A stretch of 9,883 nt of DNA, from NCBI GenBank assembly GCA_014378955.1, contig JACMMQ010000291.1:1-9883 (forward strand). Direction: 5' to 3'. Source of the DNA: Clostridia bacterium (GTDB taxonomy: Bacteria > Bacillota > Clostridia > SK-Y3 > JACMMQ01). Shown in pieces: positions 1 to 6,280 of this stretch. The notes beneath the pieces are model-generated. The model did no database searches, was not told the DNA's origin, and saw only the letters and a program-made list of their open reading frames with translations. A program made the translations under genes and the position numbers. Numbering within the stretch: the stretch's first letter is position 1; each line of letters starts with the position of its first letter.

Positions 1-1
1 T

Positions 2-1102
2 AAAGAGGTTACACAGGTGGTGGTGGATTGCCTAAAAAATTATTGTGCAAATGCAGGGCGTGGCGGACACAAAATGTCTATTAAAACCGCAGAAGAAATT
101 ACACTTTGCCGTGAGCAATTAGCTACATTTTTCGGTGTCAAAAATCCTTTGCGTTTTTGCTTTACAAAAAATACGACTGAATCGCTCAATATAGGCATCA
201 AAGGTGTGCTGAAATCAGGCGACCATGTGATTACAACGCATGCAGAGCACAATTCCGTCATTCGACCGCTTAAAGAACTAGAGCGTGATGGAATCATCTC
301 ACTTACGATTGTCGATGTTGACAACGCAGGTGTGGTGACGGCTGATAACATCTCAAAAGCGATGCAGCTTAATACCAAACTTGTGGTTTTAAACCATGCG
401 AATAATGTCACGGGGTGTGTCAACCCCATTTTTGATATTGGTAAAATGGTGCGACAAAAAGGCGTTTTGATGATGGTGGATGCGGCGCAAACGGCTGGCT
501 GCCTTGCCATATCGTTAGAGCATATTGATTTACTTGCTTTTCCAGGTCATAAAAGCTTACTTGCACCACAAGGTGTTGGGGTATTGTACGTTCGCCCGGG
601 CGTTGTGCTTAAACCACTGATGTCGGGCGGTACTGGGACGGAATCTAAAAATTTATACCAACCAATCGAATACCCTGAATTTCTTGAAAGTGGTACACTG
701 AACGCACCTGCAATCGTTGGCTTGCGCGCGGGTGTTAACTACATTGCACAAATGGGTACAGAAAAAGTGCATGCGCAAGAAATGCAGCTATTTAAAAGAG
801 CATTTGATGGACTTAAAAGCATCCCAAACGTCATCGTGTATGGGCATGATAACGTGCAAAATCACGTGGGGGTCATATCCTTTAATATCCGCTATAAAGA
901 CTGCGTAGAGGTTGCCTCCCAGCTGAGCACATCTTATAATATAGCGTTGCGTGCAGGCTATCATTGTAATTATTTGGCACATCAAGCAATCGGCACAGGT
1001 GATATTGGTACAGTACGTGTTAGTTTTAACACGATGAATCAGATGCATCAGCTTGATCATTTTCTGATGGCGGTAAATCAGCTTGCACTTCGTCCTCATT
1101 AA
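2..1102 (+). CDS. Cysteine desulfurase-family aminotransferase class V protein (5' partial)
   Basis: A PLP-dependent fold-type I enzyme of the cysteine desulfurase/selenocysteine lyase family, expected to take sulfur from L-cysteine as an enzyme-bound persulfide for Fe-S, thiouridine or related synthesis in the cytoplasm. Visible signatures are the N-terminal ANAGRGGH segment, THAEHNS, the VDAAQTAG stretch with the PLP-ring aspartate, the Schiff-base lysine in FPGHKS (codon 551-553), and the catalytic cysteine in GYHCNYLAH (codon 965-967). The C-terminal GTVRVSFNTMN segment is also typical. The frame is open from base 2, and residues before the GTG at 17 (KEVTQ) fit the usual PKPxEV segment. 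The GTG codons at 17, 20 and 23 are therefore internal, and only about 15-20 N-terminal residues lie outside the window. It resembles the shorter family branch (about 380 aa) more than classic IscS or SufS. No scaffold gene is visible nearby, so the sulfur acceptor is unknown. Its 3' end overlaps the convergent gene by 77 bp. Confidence 0.93.
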   Translation, partial: KEVTQVVVDCLKNYCANAGRGGHKMSIKTAEEITLCREQLATFFGVKNPLRFCFTKNTTESLNIGIKGVLKSGDHVITTHAEHNSVIRPLKELERDGIISLTIVDVDNAGVVTADNISKAMQLNTKLVVLNHANNVTGCVNPIFDIGKMVRQKGVLMMVDAAQTAGCLAISLEHIDLLAFPGHKSLLAPQGVGVLYVRPGVVLKPLMSGGTGTESKNLYQPIEYPEFLESGTLNAPAIVGLRAGVNYIAQMGTEKVHAQEMQLFKRAFDGLKSIPNVIVYGHDNVQNHVGVISFNIRYKDCVEVASQLSTSYNIALRAGYHCNYLAHQAIGTGDIGTVRVSFNTMNQMHQLDHFLMAVNQLALRPH

Positions 1103-2321
1103 CGGTTTGTGCCAATTCATCATCTTCTAAAGGGTGTTGTCGGAAGGTCTCTTGACTTTCTGGCAGCACCATTATTTTTGCTATTTCTTTATTTTCTTTT
1201 ATTTGTAAGGCACCGATTGTATGTTTTAATTGCTCAATTTCTTCTTGCATCATACGCATTTGTATTTTTAACTTTTCAATGGTAAAATCAGGCACTTGTG
1301 GACGTTCTGACGGCGTCTCAGACACTTGTGCCCGAGGGGCTACTGGAATGGGCATTGCAGCTTGCTTTTTATGCTTGATATGCGCCAATATATCGATATG
1401 TCTATTGTAAAGCTTCAAAGAGCTTTTTGTTAGTTGACCAAAACATGCATTCGTCCCAAAGCCTTCAATCTTTTCTGATAGACAGTAATGAATGCGTTGT
1501 GCAAGTGATCCAAATAACTGTAACCGTTGTGGTGCCGTATTATCTTTGATATTAGCATACGTGAAAATGTTGTTTTCATATAACCACGAAAGAACTTGCA
1601 CACCATTTTCCATGGAAAGAATTGGACGTTGCGTTGGCATAAAGGGTGTTTGTATGCCTTTCTTTTCACCGTTAATTTCGCCTATATAGATGGTTTTCTT
1701 AGCATCCTCCACATAACTGTAATATATTTTCTCACCATGCATCATTAAAAGAGGGAAACGATGGGACGTTGCTACTATTTCTTGTGGCTCGCTCCATTGC
1801 TTGGTGGACCATTTGTACACACGAAGGTTTAGGCCGCTTTTACTGCTATAAAGCATATAGATATTTTGAAATGCATCCACGACAACATCAAACAATAAGC
1901 GGTCTTCTGATATGTAATCTACCACCTCGGGCGAAAGAATCGAATTGCCTATCATTTGGTGCACCAATATATGTCCTTCCTGTGAAGGGAGTACATAAAA
2001 TAGGTTTAACATTTGTCCTGTTTCAACCATTCTAAAGTACTTTTCGACATACTTTTGCTCTTTAGAGGTTAATAGATGATGCTTAGCATATTGCATGCCC
2101 TGTTTCTTTAAATAAAAAATATCACCATGTTGATCTTGGCACAACAAATGCAACTGTCCGTCGCAGTCAATGAGCACATCAAAATCGCGCTGTCCATCCT
2201 TCACAAGCGTCTCAGTTTCTGAAAGATGATTGTCTATAATATCACGCATGCAGATCCCATAAACCTTGTCATAAAAAAATAATTTAGTCTCTTCTTTTAG
2301 TTGCACTAAAAAATAACCCAT
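1026..2321 (-). CDS. Uncharacterised protein: beta-rich body, Pro-rich linker, coiled coil, acidic tail
   Basis: I do not recognise this 431-aa protein. Residues 1 to about 315 are rich in predicted beta strands and contain recurring strand-turn-strand units, such as VLIDCDGQLHLLC near 49-61, VVVDAFQNIYMLY near 146-158, LLMMHGEKIYYSY near 191-203 and a similar unit near 233-247. This pattern suggests a beta-propeller-like fold, by inference only. Residues about 323-345 form a Pro/Ala-rich linker, about 346-385 a heptad-like helix (EKLKIQMRMMQEEIEQLKH), and about 398-431 an Asp/Glu-rich tail ending in Cys. There is no signal peptide or membrane segment. ATG at 2321 is chosen because a good Shine-Dalgarno sits just upstream; a GTG at 2330 is part of that site. 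The last 25 codons lie antisense to the cysteine desulfurase gene. It is divergent from the His/Cys-rich gene, with which it may share regulation. Length, RBS and coherent domain structure argue that it is real. Confidence 0.8.
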   Translation of the reverse strand: MGYFLVQLKEETKLFFYDKVYGICMRDIIDNHLSETETLVKDGQRDFDVLIDCDGQLHLLCQDQHGDIFYLKKQGMQYAKHHLLTSKEQKYVEKYFRMVETGQMLNLFYVLPSQEGHILVHQMIGNSILSPEVVDYISEDRLLFDVVVDAFQNIYMLYSSKSGLNLRVYKWSTKQWSEPQEIVATSHRFPLLMMHGEKIYYSYVEDAKKTIYIGEINGEKKGIQTPFMPTQRPILSMENGVQVLSWLYENNIFTYANIKDNTAPQRLQLFGSLAQRIHYCLSEKIEGFGTNACFGQLTKSSLKLYNRHIDILAHIKHKKQAAMPIPVAPRAQVSETPSERPQVPDFTIEKLKIQMRMMQEEIEQLKHTIGALQIKENKEIAKIMVLPESQETFRQHPLEDDELAQTVNEDEVQADLPPSENDQADASDSSC

Positions 2322-2327
2322 AACCTT

Positions 2328-2334
2328 CACCTCT
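2328..2334 (-). promoter_or_regulatory. Ribosome binding site that decides the start of the 1026-2321 gene
   Basis: Read on the minus strand, AAAGAGGTGAAGGTTATG places the Shine-Dalgarno AGAGGTG six bases before the ATG at 2321. The in-frame GTG at 2330 is embedded in this Shine-Dalgarno and so is unlikely to be the start. Confidence 0.75.
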
Positions 2335-2383
2335 TTATATTTTTAGAAAAAAATTAATCCTATAAAAATATTTCACCAATTCC

Positions 2384-2408
2384 TACTACATTCCATATTA
2401 TGTAAGTA
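2384..2408. repeat. Imperfect dyad in the divergent intergenic region
   Basis: TACTACAT and ATGTAAGTA are inverted repeats, identical apart from one extra base, separated by 8 bases (TCCATATT). It lies between two divergent genes and could be an operator or overlap promoter elements. The central CATATTATG (and CATAATATG on the other strand) loosely resembles the -10 element of sporulation sigma factors E/K. That is a weak match and no convincing -35 is present. Function is inferred from position only. Confidence 0.4.
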
Positions 2409-2410
2409 AG

Positions 2411-2426
2411 TAGGGAATAATCCCTA
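2411..2426. repeat. Perfect 6-bp inverted repeat with 4-base spacer
   Basis: TAGGGA-ATAA-TCCCTA is a perfect inverted repeat upstream of the His/Cys-rich gene. It could be an operator, or a small hairpin if transcription starts upstream. It shares two bases with the next palindrome, so the two structures would compete in RNA. Confidence 0.5.
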
Positions 2427-2436
2427 TTCCGGAATA
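2425..2436. repeat. 12-bp perfect palindrome TATTCCGGAATA
   Basis: A perfect 12-bp palindrome 47 bases upstream of the ATG at 2484. GGAATA also occurs at 2414-2419, so the central TATTCC can pair with either copy. Symmetry and position suggest a dimeric regulator site, but I cannot name a regulator. Confidence 0.5.
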
Positions 2437-2467
2437 TTCTTTATAAAAGTATTTTCCGCAAAATGAG

Positions 2468-2474
2468 AAAGGAG
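2468..2474 (+). promoter_or_regulatory. Ribosome binding site that decides the start of the 2484-3326 gene
   Basis: AAAGGAG lies nine bases (2475-2483, mostly T) before the ATG at 2484. An in-frame ATG at 2463 lies upstream of this site and has no Shine-Dalgarno of its own, so 2484 is preferred. Confidence 0.8.
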
Positions 2475-2483
2475 TGTTTTTTT

Positions 2484-3326
2484 ATGCATGATAAGGTTAG
2501 ACCAGGTCCTATCTCTGGTTGCCAGAATGTTAAGGAAGCGGTTTGTATTCATACGGATAAGGTGTATGACTCCTGCCGTGAAAAAGACTGTCTTGAAGAT
2601 TTGAAGGTTATTTTCTTGTGCGAAAGAGACCAAAGATTGATTGATAATGCAATCAATGTAAAAGTCCGCAAAGCAAAAATTATCTGGGTATTTTCAGACG
2701 TTGAAGAGGTTCCATTTAATGAAGGGTTCTTCACAATTGACATCAAGTTTTTCTTCGAAATTACATTAGACGTATTTACAGGAGTAGCTCCTCCAACGCC
2801 AGTTAGAGGTCTTGCTACCTTTGACAAAAAGGTTATTTTATTTGGTTCTGAAGGAAAAGCAAAAATTTTCAGCTCCAAGTTTAAAGATGACGAAATTGAC
2901 AAACAATTATGTCCAAAGAACAATTTGCCAGTTGCAGTCATCGAAGTTGTTGAACCTATTCCTTTAGCTGCTCGCTTAGCAGATGCACATCACCACCACC
3001 ATCACCACTGCTGCATGGACGTTTCCAGTATTCCACAATCCGTGTTGAGCAATTTTGATGTTGTGCCAGAACAATGCGAAGCACAACAAAACGTATTTGT
3101 ATCCCTCGGTATTTTCACAATCGTTAAACTAGAAAGAAAAGTGCAATTGTTAATTCCTGTATTTGATTTCTGTTTCCCAGAAAATGAATGCATTGAAGCA
3201 ACAGCTGACAATCCTTGTGAATTGTTTGACAGAATTCGTTTCCCATTTAACGAATTTTTCCCACCACAAAAGCATGATTTCCAAGGCGCTGAATTGTTTG
3301 AGAACACAAGAGAACCTCGCTGCTAA
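2484..3326 (+). CDS. Conserved-type clostridial Cys-rich protein with a natural heptahistidine stretch
   Basis: A 280-aa protein with no signal peptide or membrane segment. From memory it resembles a recurring clostridial hypothetical family, but I know no assigned function. Visible: 13 cysteines; an N-terminal segment KVYDSCREKDCLEDL (about 26-40); strand-rich stretches such as KAKIIWVFSDVEEVPFNEGF (about 63-82) and KKVILFGSEGKAKIF (115-129); seven consecutive histidines at 169-175 followed by Cys176-Cys177; and a second half with VFVSLGIFTIVKLERK (204-219) and FDFCFPENEC (227-236). The Cys pattern around 31/36 and 230/236/245 may reflect an internal duplication. The ATG at 2484 is set by AAAGGAG nine bases upstream. 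The gene stands alone: it is divergent from the coiled-coil gene, and a separate promoter follows 14 bases after its stop. The His/Cys cluster suggests metal binding. A spore-coat or surface role is conceivable but not shown. No terminator is visible after it. Confidence 0.85.
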   Translation: MHDKVRPGPISGCQNVKEAVCIHTDKVYDSCREKDCLEDLKVIFLCERDQRLIDNAINVKVRKAKIIWVFSDVEEVPFNEGFFTIDIKFFFEITLDVFTGVAPPTPVRGLATFDKKVILFGSEGKAKIFSSKFKDDEIDKQLCPKNNLPVAVIEVVEPIPLAARLADAHHHHHHHCCMDVSSIPQSVLSNFDVVPEQCEAQQNVFVSLGIFTIVKLERKVQLLIPVFDFCFPENECIEATADNPCELFDRIRFPFNEFFPPQKHDFQGAELFENTREPRC

Positions 3327-3340
3327 TTTACAAAAATCAC

Positions 3341-3370
3341 TTGACAAGATATTGTTTAATTGATTATAAT
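3341..3370 (+). promoter_or_regulatory. Sigma-A promoter of the thrS T-box transcript
   Basis: Perfect -35 TTGACA (3341-3346) and perfect -10 TATAAT (3365-3370) with an 18-base spacer, giving a predicted transcription start near 3377. It begins 14 bases after the stop of the upstream gene and directly precedes the T-box leader. Confidence 0.88.
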
Positions 3371-3376
3371 GTAACA

Positions 3377-3606
3377 TGAATAAAAATTTGTGCGATGACA
3401 AGTTCAGTTGAACATAAACCTCCTTTAGAGAGATGCCGCCTAGGCTGTAAGCGGTGTTAGGGTGGAATGCTTCCGCTACCAAAGTAACACTTTGAGCATA
3501 AACGTTAATGACGTTATAATTATCCAATGAGTGGCACAATAGTGTCAATTAAGGGTGGAACCACGAGAAGCATTGCTCTCGTCCCTTTTAGGGACGGGAG
3601 CTTTTT
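3377..3606 (+). promoter_or_regulatory. T-box riboswitch leader of thrS (tRNA-Thr sensing)
   Basis: A cis-acting leader that binds tRNA-Thr and lets transcription continue when the tRNA is uncharged. Stem I shows the GATGA and TTTGAGC kink-turn elements (about 3393 and 3491-3497), the AGAGAG bulge (about 3427-3432) and a distal loop with GGCTGTAAGC. The likely specifier codon is ACC (Thr) at 3478-3480, followed by a purine. Small hairpins follow at 3501-3515 and 3532-3547. The T-box is AAGGGTGGAACCACGAG (3551-3567). In the antiterminator, AAGGG pairs with CCCTT (3583-3587) and ACGAG with CTCGT (3578-3582), leaving the canonical 7-base bulge TGGAACC. UGGA in that bulge predicts a U discriminator before CCA on the cognate tRNA. 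The competing terminator uses the same 3578-3585 strand. The T-box identity is secure; the exact specifier position comes from hand folding. Confidence 0.92.
3575..3606 (+). terminator. T-box intrinsic terminator (attenuator)
   Basis: GCTCTCGTCCC (3575-3585) pairs with GGGACGGGAGC (3591-3601), with one wobble pair and loop TTTTA, followed by a run of five T. Its 5' arm is shared with the antiterminator, so the two are mutually exclusive. Confidence 0.9.
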
Positions 3607-3646
3607 GTACTTTTTTGCAGAAAATCTTATAATAAGGAGCATACAC

Positions 3647-5587
3647 ATGATTAAAATTACTTTAAAAGATGGTAGTGTACAACTGTATCAAAAGGGCAGC
3701 ACGGTTTTCCAAGTGGCTGAAGCGATTAGCGCAGGGCTTGCACGTATGGCATTAGCTGGGGAAATAGATGGACAGGTTGTTGATTTATCAACTCCCATTG
3801 AAAACGACTGTACATTAAGCTTATTGACCTTTGAACAGCAGGGTGGAAAGGATGCCTACAGACACACGACCTCTCATATTTTAGCGCAAGCGGTAAAACG
3901 CTTGTATCCAAACGCTAAACTTGCAATTGGGCCTGCTATTGAAAATGGTTTTTATTATGATTTTGATTTAGAACAGAGCATTTCGCCAGAGGATTTATTG
4001 AAAATCCAGTCCGAAATGAAAAAAATTATCAAAGAAGATTTGAAAATAGAGCATTTTTCGATGGGCAGGGAAGAGGCAATTGCCTTGATGACCGAACGTG
4101 CAGAGCCTTATAAGGTCGAGCTTATCCATGACTTGCCAGTGGATGCAATTCTTTCCTTTTATCGCCAGGGGGAATTTGTAGACTTATGTGCAGGGCCTCA
4201 CTTGTCATCCACAGGCAAGATTAAAGCGTTCAAGCTCACTAGCGCAACGGGGGCATATTGGCGTGGCAATGAAAAAAACAAGATGCTCAAGCGCATCTAT
4301 GGCACCTCATTCACCAAAGCCGCTGATTTAGAAGCACACATCGAGGCGATAGAGGAAGCAAAAAAGCGTGACCATAATAAATTGGGACGGGAGCTTCAAA
4401 TCTTTACGACCCATGACAGCATCGGACAGGGCTTGCCTTTGTTAATGCCGAAGGGTGCAAAAATGATTCAGATTTTACAACGATTTGTTGAGGATGAGGA
4501 AGAAAGAAGAGGGTATTTACTCACCAAAACGCCTTTCATGGCGAAAAGTGATTTATATAAAATTTCTGGACATTGGTCACATTATCGTTCTGGGATGTTT
4601 GTGCTCGGCGATGAACAAAAGGATGAAGAGGTATTTGCACTTCGTCCTATGACCTGTCCATTCCAATATATGATTTATAACAACACCTTGCACAGCTACC
4701 GTGATTTGCCTATTCGCTATGGCGAAACCTCAACGCTATTTAGAAATGAAGCGTCAGGTGAAATGCACGGACTTATCCGTGTACGCCAGTTTACCTTATC
4801 GGAAGGGCATTTGATTGTGACCCCAGAGCAATTAGGGGAAGAATTTAAAGGTGTTGTAGATTTAATCAACTTTATGATGCGTACGTTGGGCATTGAGCAT
4901 GATATTTCCTATCGCTTCTCAAAATGGGATCCAAACAACCGTGACAAATACATTGGCGATGCGGAGCAATGGGAAGCTACCCAGACCATTATGAAAAACC
5001 TTTTGGATGAATTAAAAATTAACTATGTAGAAGCTGAAGGCGAAGCTGCATTTTATGGGCCAAAGCTTGACATCCAATTCAAAAACGTGCATGGTAAAGA
5101 GGATACCATTATCACCGTGCAAATTGATTTTGCATTGGCGGAAAAATTCGGTATGGTGTATGTGGACAAGGACAACGAGAAAAAACACCCATACATTATT
5201 CATCGCTCCTCCATTGGCTGCTATGAAAGAACGTTGGCGATGCTGATTGAGAAATATGCAGGTGCATTCCCAGCATGGTTAGCACCCATTCAAGCGAAAA
5301 TTTTGCCTATTTCGGATAAACACCATGATTATGTGGTTGCTTTGAGCAAAAAAATGCAGGCACTTGGTTTGCGTGTTGAAACAGACCTTCGCAATGAAAA
5401 AATCGGTTATAAAATTCGCGAAGCGCAGCTTGAAAAAATACCTTATATGCTAGTGGTTGGCGATAAAGAAATGGAAGCTTCAAGCATTGCGGTGCGTTCA
5501 CGCCGTGATGGTGACCAAGGAACGATTGCAGTGGATGAATTCTTAGCTTCATTATGCGAAGAAGTGAAATCAAAGCAAAACAATTAG
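3647..5587 (+). CDS. thrS: Threonyl-tRNA synthetase
   Basis: Charges tRNA-Thr with threonine in the cytoplasm. The 646-aa length is normal for bacterial ThrRS. Domains in order: TGS (about 1-62); editing domain with HTTSH (His73, His77) and CAGPH (Cys181, His185), so mischarged seryl-tRNA proofreading should be intact; class II catalytic core; and C-terminal anticodon-binding domain (about 540-640). The zinc ligands that read threonine are Cys337 (RPMTCPF), His388 (SEGH) and His519 (IIHRSSIG), with the 51-residue spacing of the E. coli enzyme between the first two. The sequence around them (CPFQ and RQFTLSEGH) differs from the common CPGH and FTQDDAH, marking a divergent ThrRS subtype. The start is ATG 3647 because AAGGAG (3634-3639) precedes it by seven bases. 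An open frame reaching back to 3527 runs through the T-box and is not translated. Regulated by the upstream T-box. First gene of a probable four-gene operon. Confidence 0.97.
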   Translation: MIKITLKDGSVQLYQKGSTVFQVAEAISAGLARMALAGEIDGQVVDLSTPIENDCTLSLLTFEQQGGKDAYRHTTSHILAQAVKRLYPNAKLAIGPAIENGFYYDFDLEQSISPEDLLKIQSEMKKIIKEDLKIEHFSMGREEAIALMTERAEPYKVELIHDLPVDAILSFYRQGEFVDLCAGPHLSSTGKIKAFKLTSATGAYWRGNEKNKMLKRIYGTSFTKAADLEAHIEAIEEAKKRDHNKLGRELQIFTTHDSIGQGLPLLMPKGAKMIQILQRFVEDEEERRGYLLTKTPFMAKSDLYKISGHWSHYRSGMFVLGDEQKDEEVFALRPMTCPFQYMIYNNTLHSYRDLPIRYGETSTLFRNEASGEMHGLIRVRQFTLSEGHLIVTPEQLGEEFKGVVDLINFMMRTLGIEHDISYRFSKWDPNNRDKYIGDAEQWEATQTIMKNLLDELKINYVEAEGEAAFYGPKLDIQFKNVHGKEDTIITVQIDFALAEKFGMVYVDKDNEKKHPYIIHRSSIGCYERTLAMLIEKYAGAFPAWLAPIQAKILPISDKHHDYVVALSKKMQALGLRVETDLRNEKIGYKIREAQLEKIPYMLVVGDKEMEASSIAVRSRRDGDQGTIAVDEFLASLCEEVKSKQNN

Positions 5588-5599
5588 GGAGAGTGTGTC

Positions 5600-6280
5600 A
5601 TGAGCAAAATACTGATTGTTGATGACGATCGCAATATTTGTGACATTATTCGTTTATATCTTGAAAAAGATGGGTTTTCAGTTGTAATGGCACATGATGG
5701 GGTAGAGGGGCTACATCTTTTTCGAGAGCAATCGCCAGCTTTGGTGATTTTAGACATCATGCTCCCACAAATGGATGGCTTGTCTGTTTGCCGAGAAATC
5801 AAAAAAATCAGCGACATACCCATTATCATGCTCACCGCGAAGGGTGAAACATTTGACAAAATTTTAGGGCTTGAGCTTGGAGCGAATGATTATGTCGTTA
5901 AGCCATTTGAAGCAAAGGAATTGGTTGCACGTGTAAAGGTCGTACTGAGACGATATGACCACAACAAACCATCCTCAGAACGGGAATTGGTTTTTCCAAA
6001 CCTACACATCAACCTATCGCAATACACGCTCAAAGTGAACGGAAAATCCGTCGATATCCCACCCAAAGAGCTTGAATTACTGTATTACTTGGCTTCAAAT
6101 CCAAACCGTGTTTACACACGTGACCAGCTTTTAGAAGCTGTGTGGGGATTTGATTACTTTGGTGATTCACGTACCGTGGATGTTCACATCAACCGCTTGC
6201 GTGAAAAGCTAGTACTGGATGATCAAAAATGGCAATTGAAAACAGTGTGGGGCGTGGGTTATAAATTCGAGGTGAAATAA
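5600..6280 (+). CDS. OmpR/PhoB-family response regulator
   Basis: A 226-aa cytoplasmic DNA-binding response regulator. The receiver domain (about 1-118) has the acidic pocket Asp8/Asp9, phospho-acceptor Asp52 (VILDIMLPQMDG), Thr79 and Lys101 (VVKPF). The C-terminal winged helix (about 130-225) carries the typical TVDVHINRLREKL recognition region and ends in GVGYKFE. ATG 5600 is preceded by GGGAGAG (5587-5593). It starts 12 bases after the thrS stop with no terminator or obvious promoter between. Its TAA stop overlaps the kinase ATG by one base (TAATG), the usual arrangement for a co-translated cognate pair. It resembles the WalR/PhoP/ResD group, but the target genes cannot be inferred. Confidence 0.95.
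   Translation: MSKILIVDDDRNICDIIRLYLEKDGFSVVMAHDGVEGLHLFREQSPALVILDIMLPQMDGLSVCREIKKISDIPIIMLTAKGETFDKILGLELGANDYVVKPFEAKELVARVKVVLRRYDHNKPSSERELVFPNLHINLSQYTLKVNGKSVDIPPKELELLYYLASNPNRVYTRDQLLEAVWGFDYFGDSRTVDVHINRLREKLVLDDQKWQLKTVWGVGYKFEVK

Noticed and set aside
40..510. 156-aa open frame on the minus strand inside the desulfurase gene
   Set aside because: Antisense shadow of a clearly conserved enzyme, with no RBS or recognisable protein features.
2378..2408. Possible dif/Xer recombination site (AATTCCTACTA ... TTATGTAAGTA)
   Set aside because: The right arm resembles the B. subtilis dif arm as I remember it, but the left arm matches only partly and the spacer would be 9 instead of about 6 bases. 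It is also about 7 kb from the recombinase gene. Chance similarity in AT-rich DNA is more likely.
2549..2941. 130-aa open frame on the minus strand within the His/Cys-rich gene
   Set aside because: Antisense shadow; composition follows the complementary coding frame and there is no RBS.
3150..3548. 132-aa open frame on the minus strand across the His/Cys-rich gene end and T-box
   Set aside because: It overlaps a real gene, a perfect promoter and a structured leader. The protein has no recognisable features.
3527..3646. Extension of the thrS reading frame upstream to an ATG at 3527
   Set aside because: It runs through the T-box antiterminator and terminator, lacks a Shine-Dalgarno, and adds 40 residues absent from ThrRS. 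ATG 3647 has a well-spaced AAGGAG and gives the normal length.
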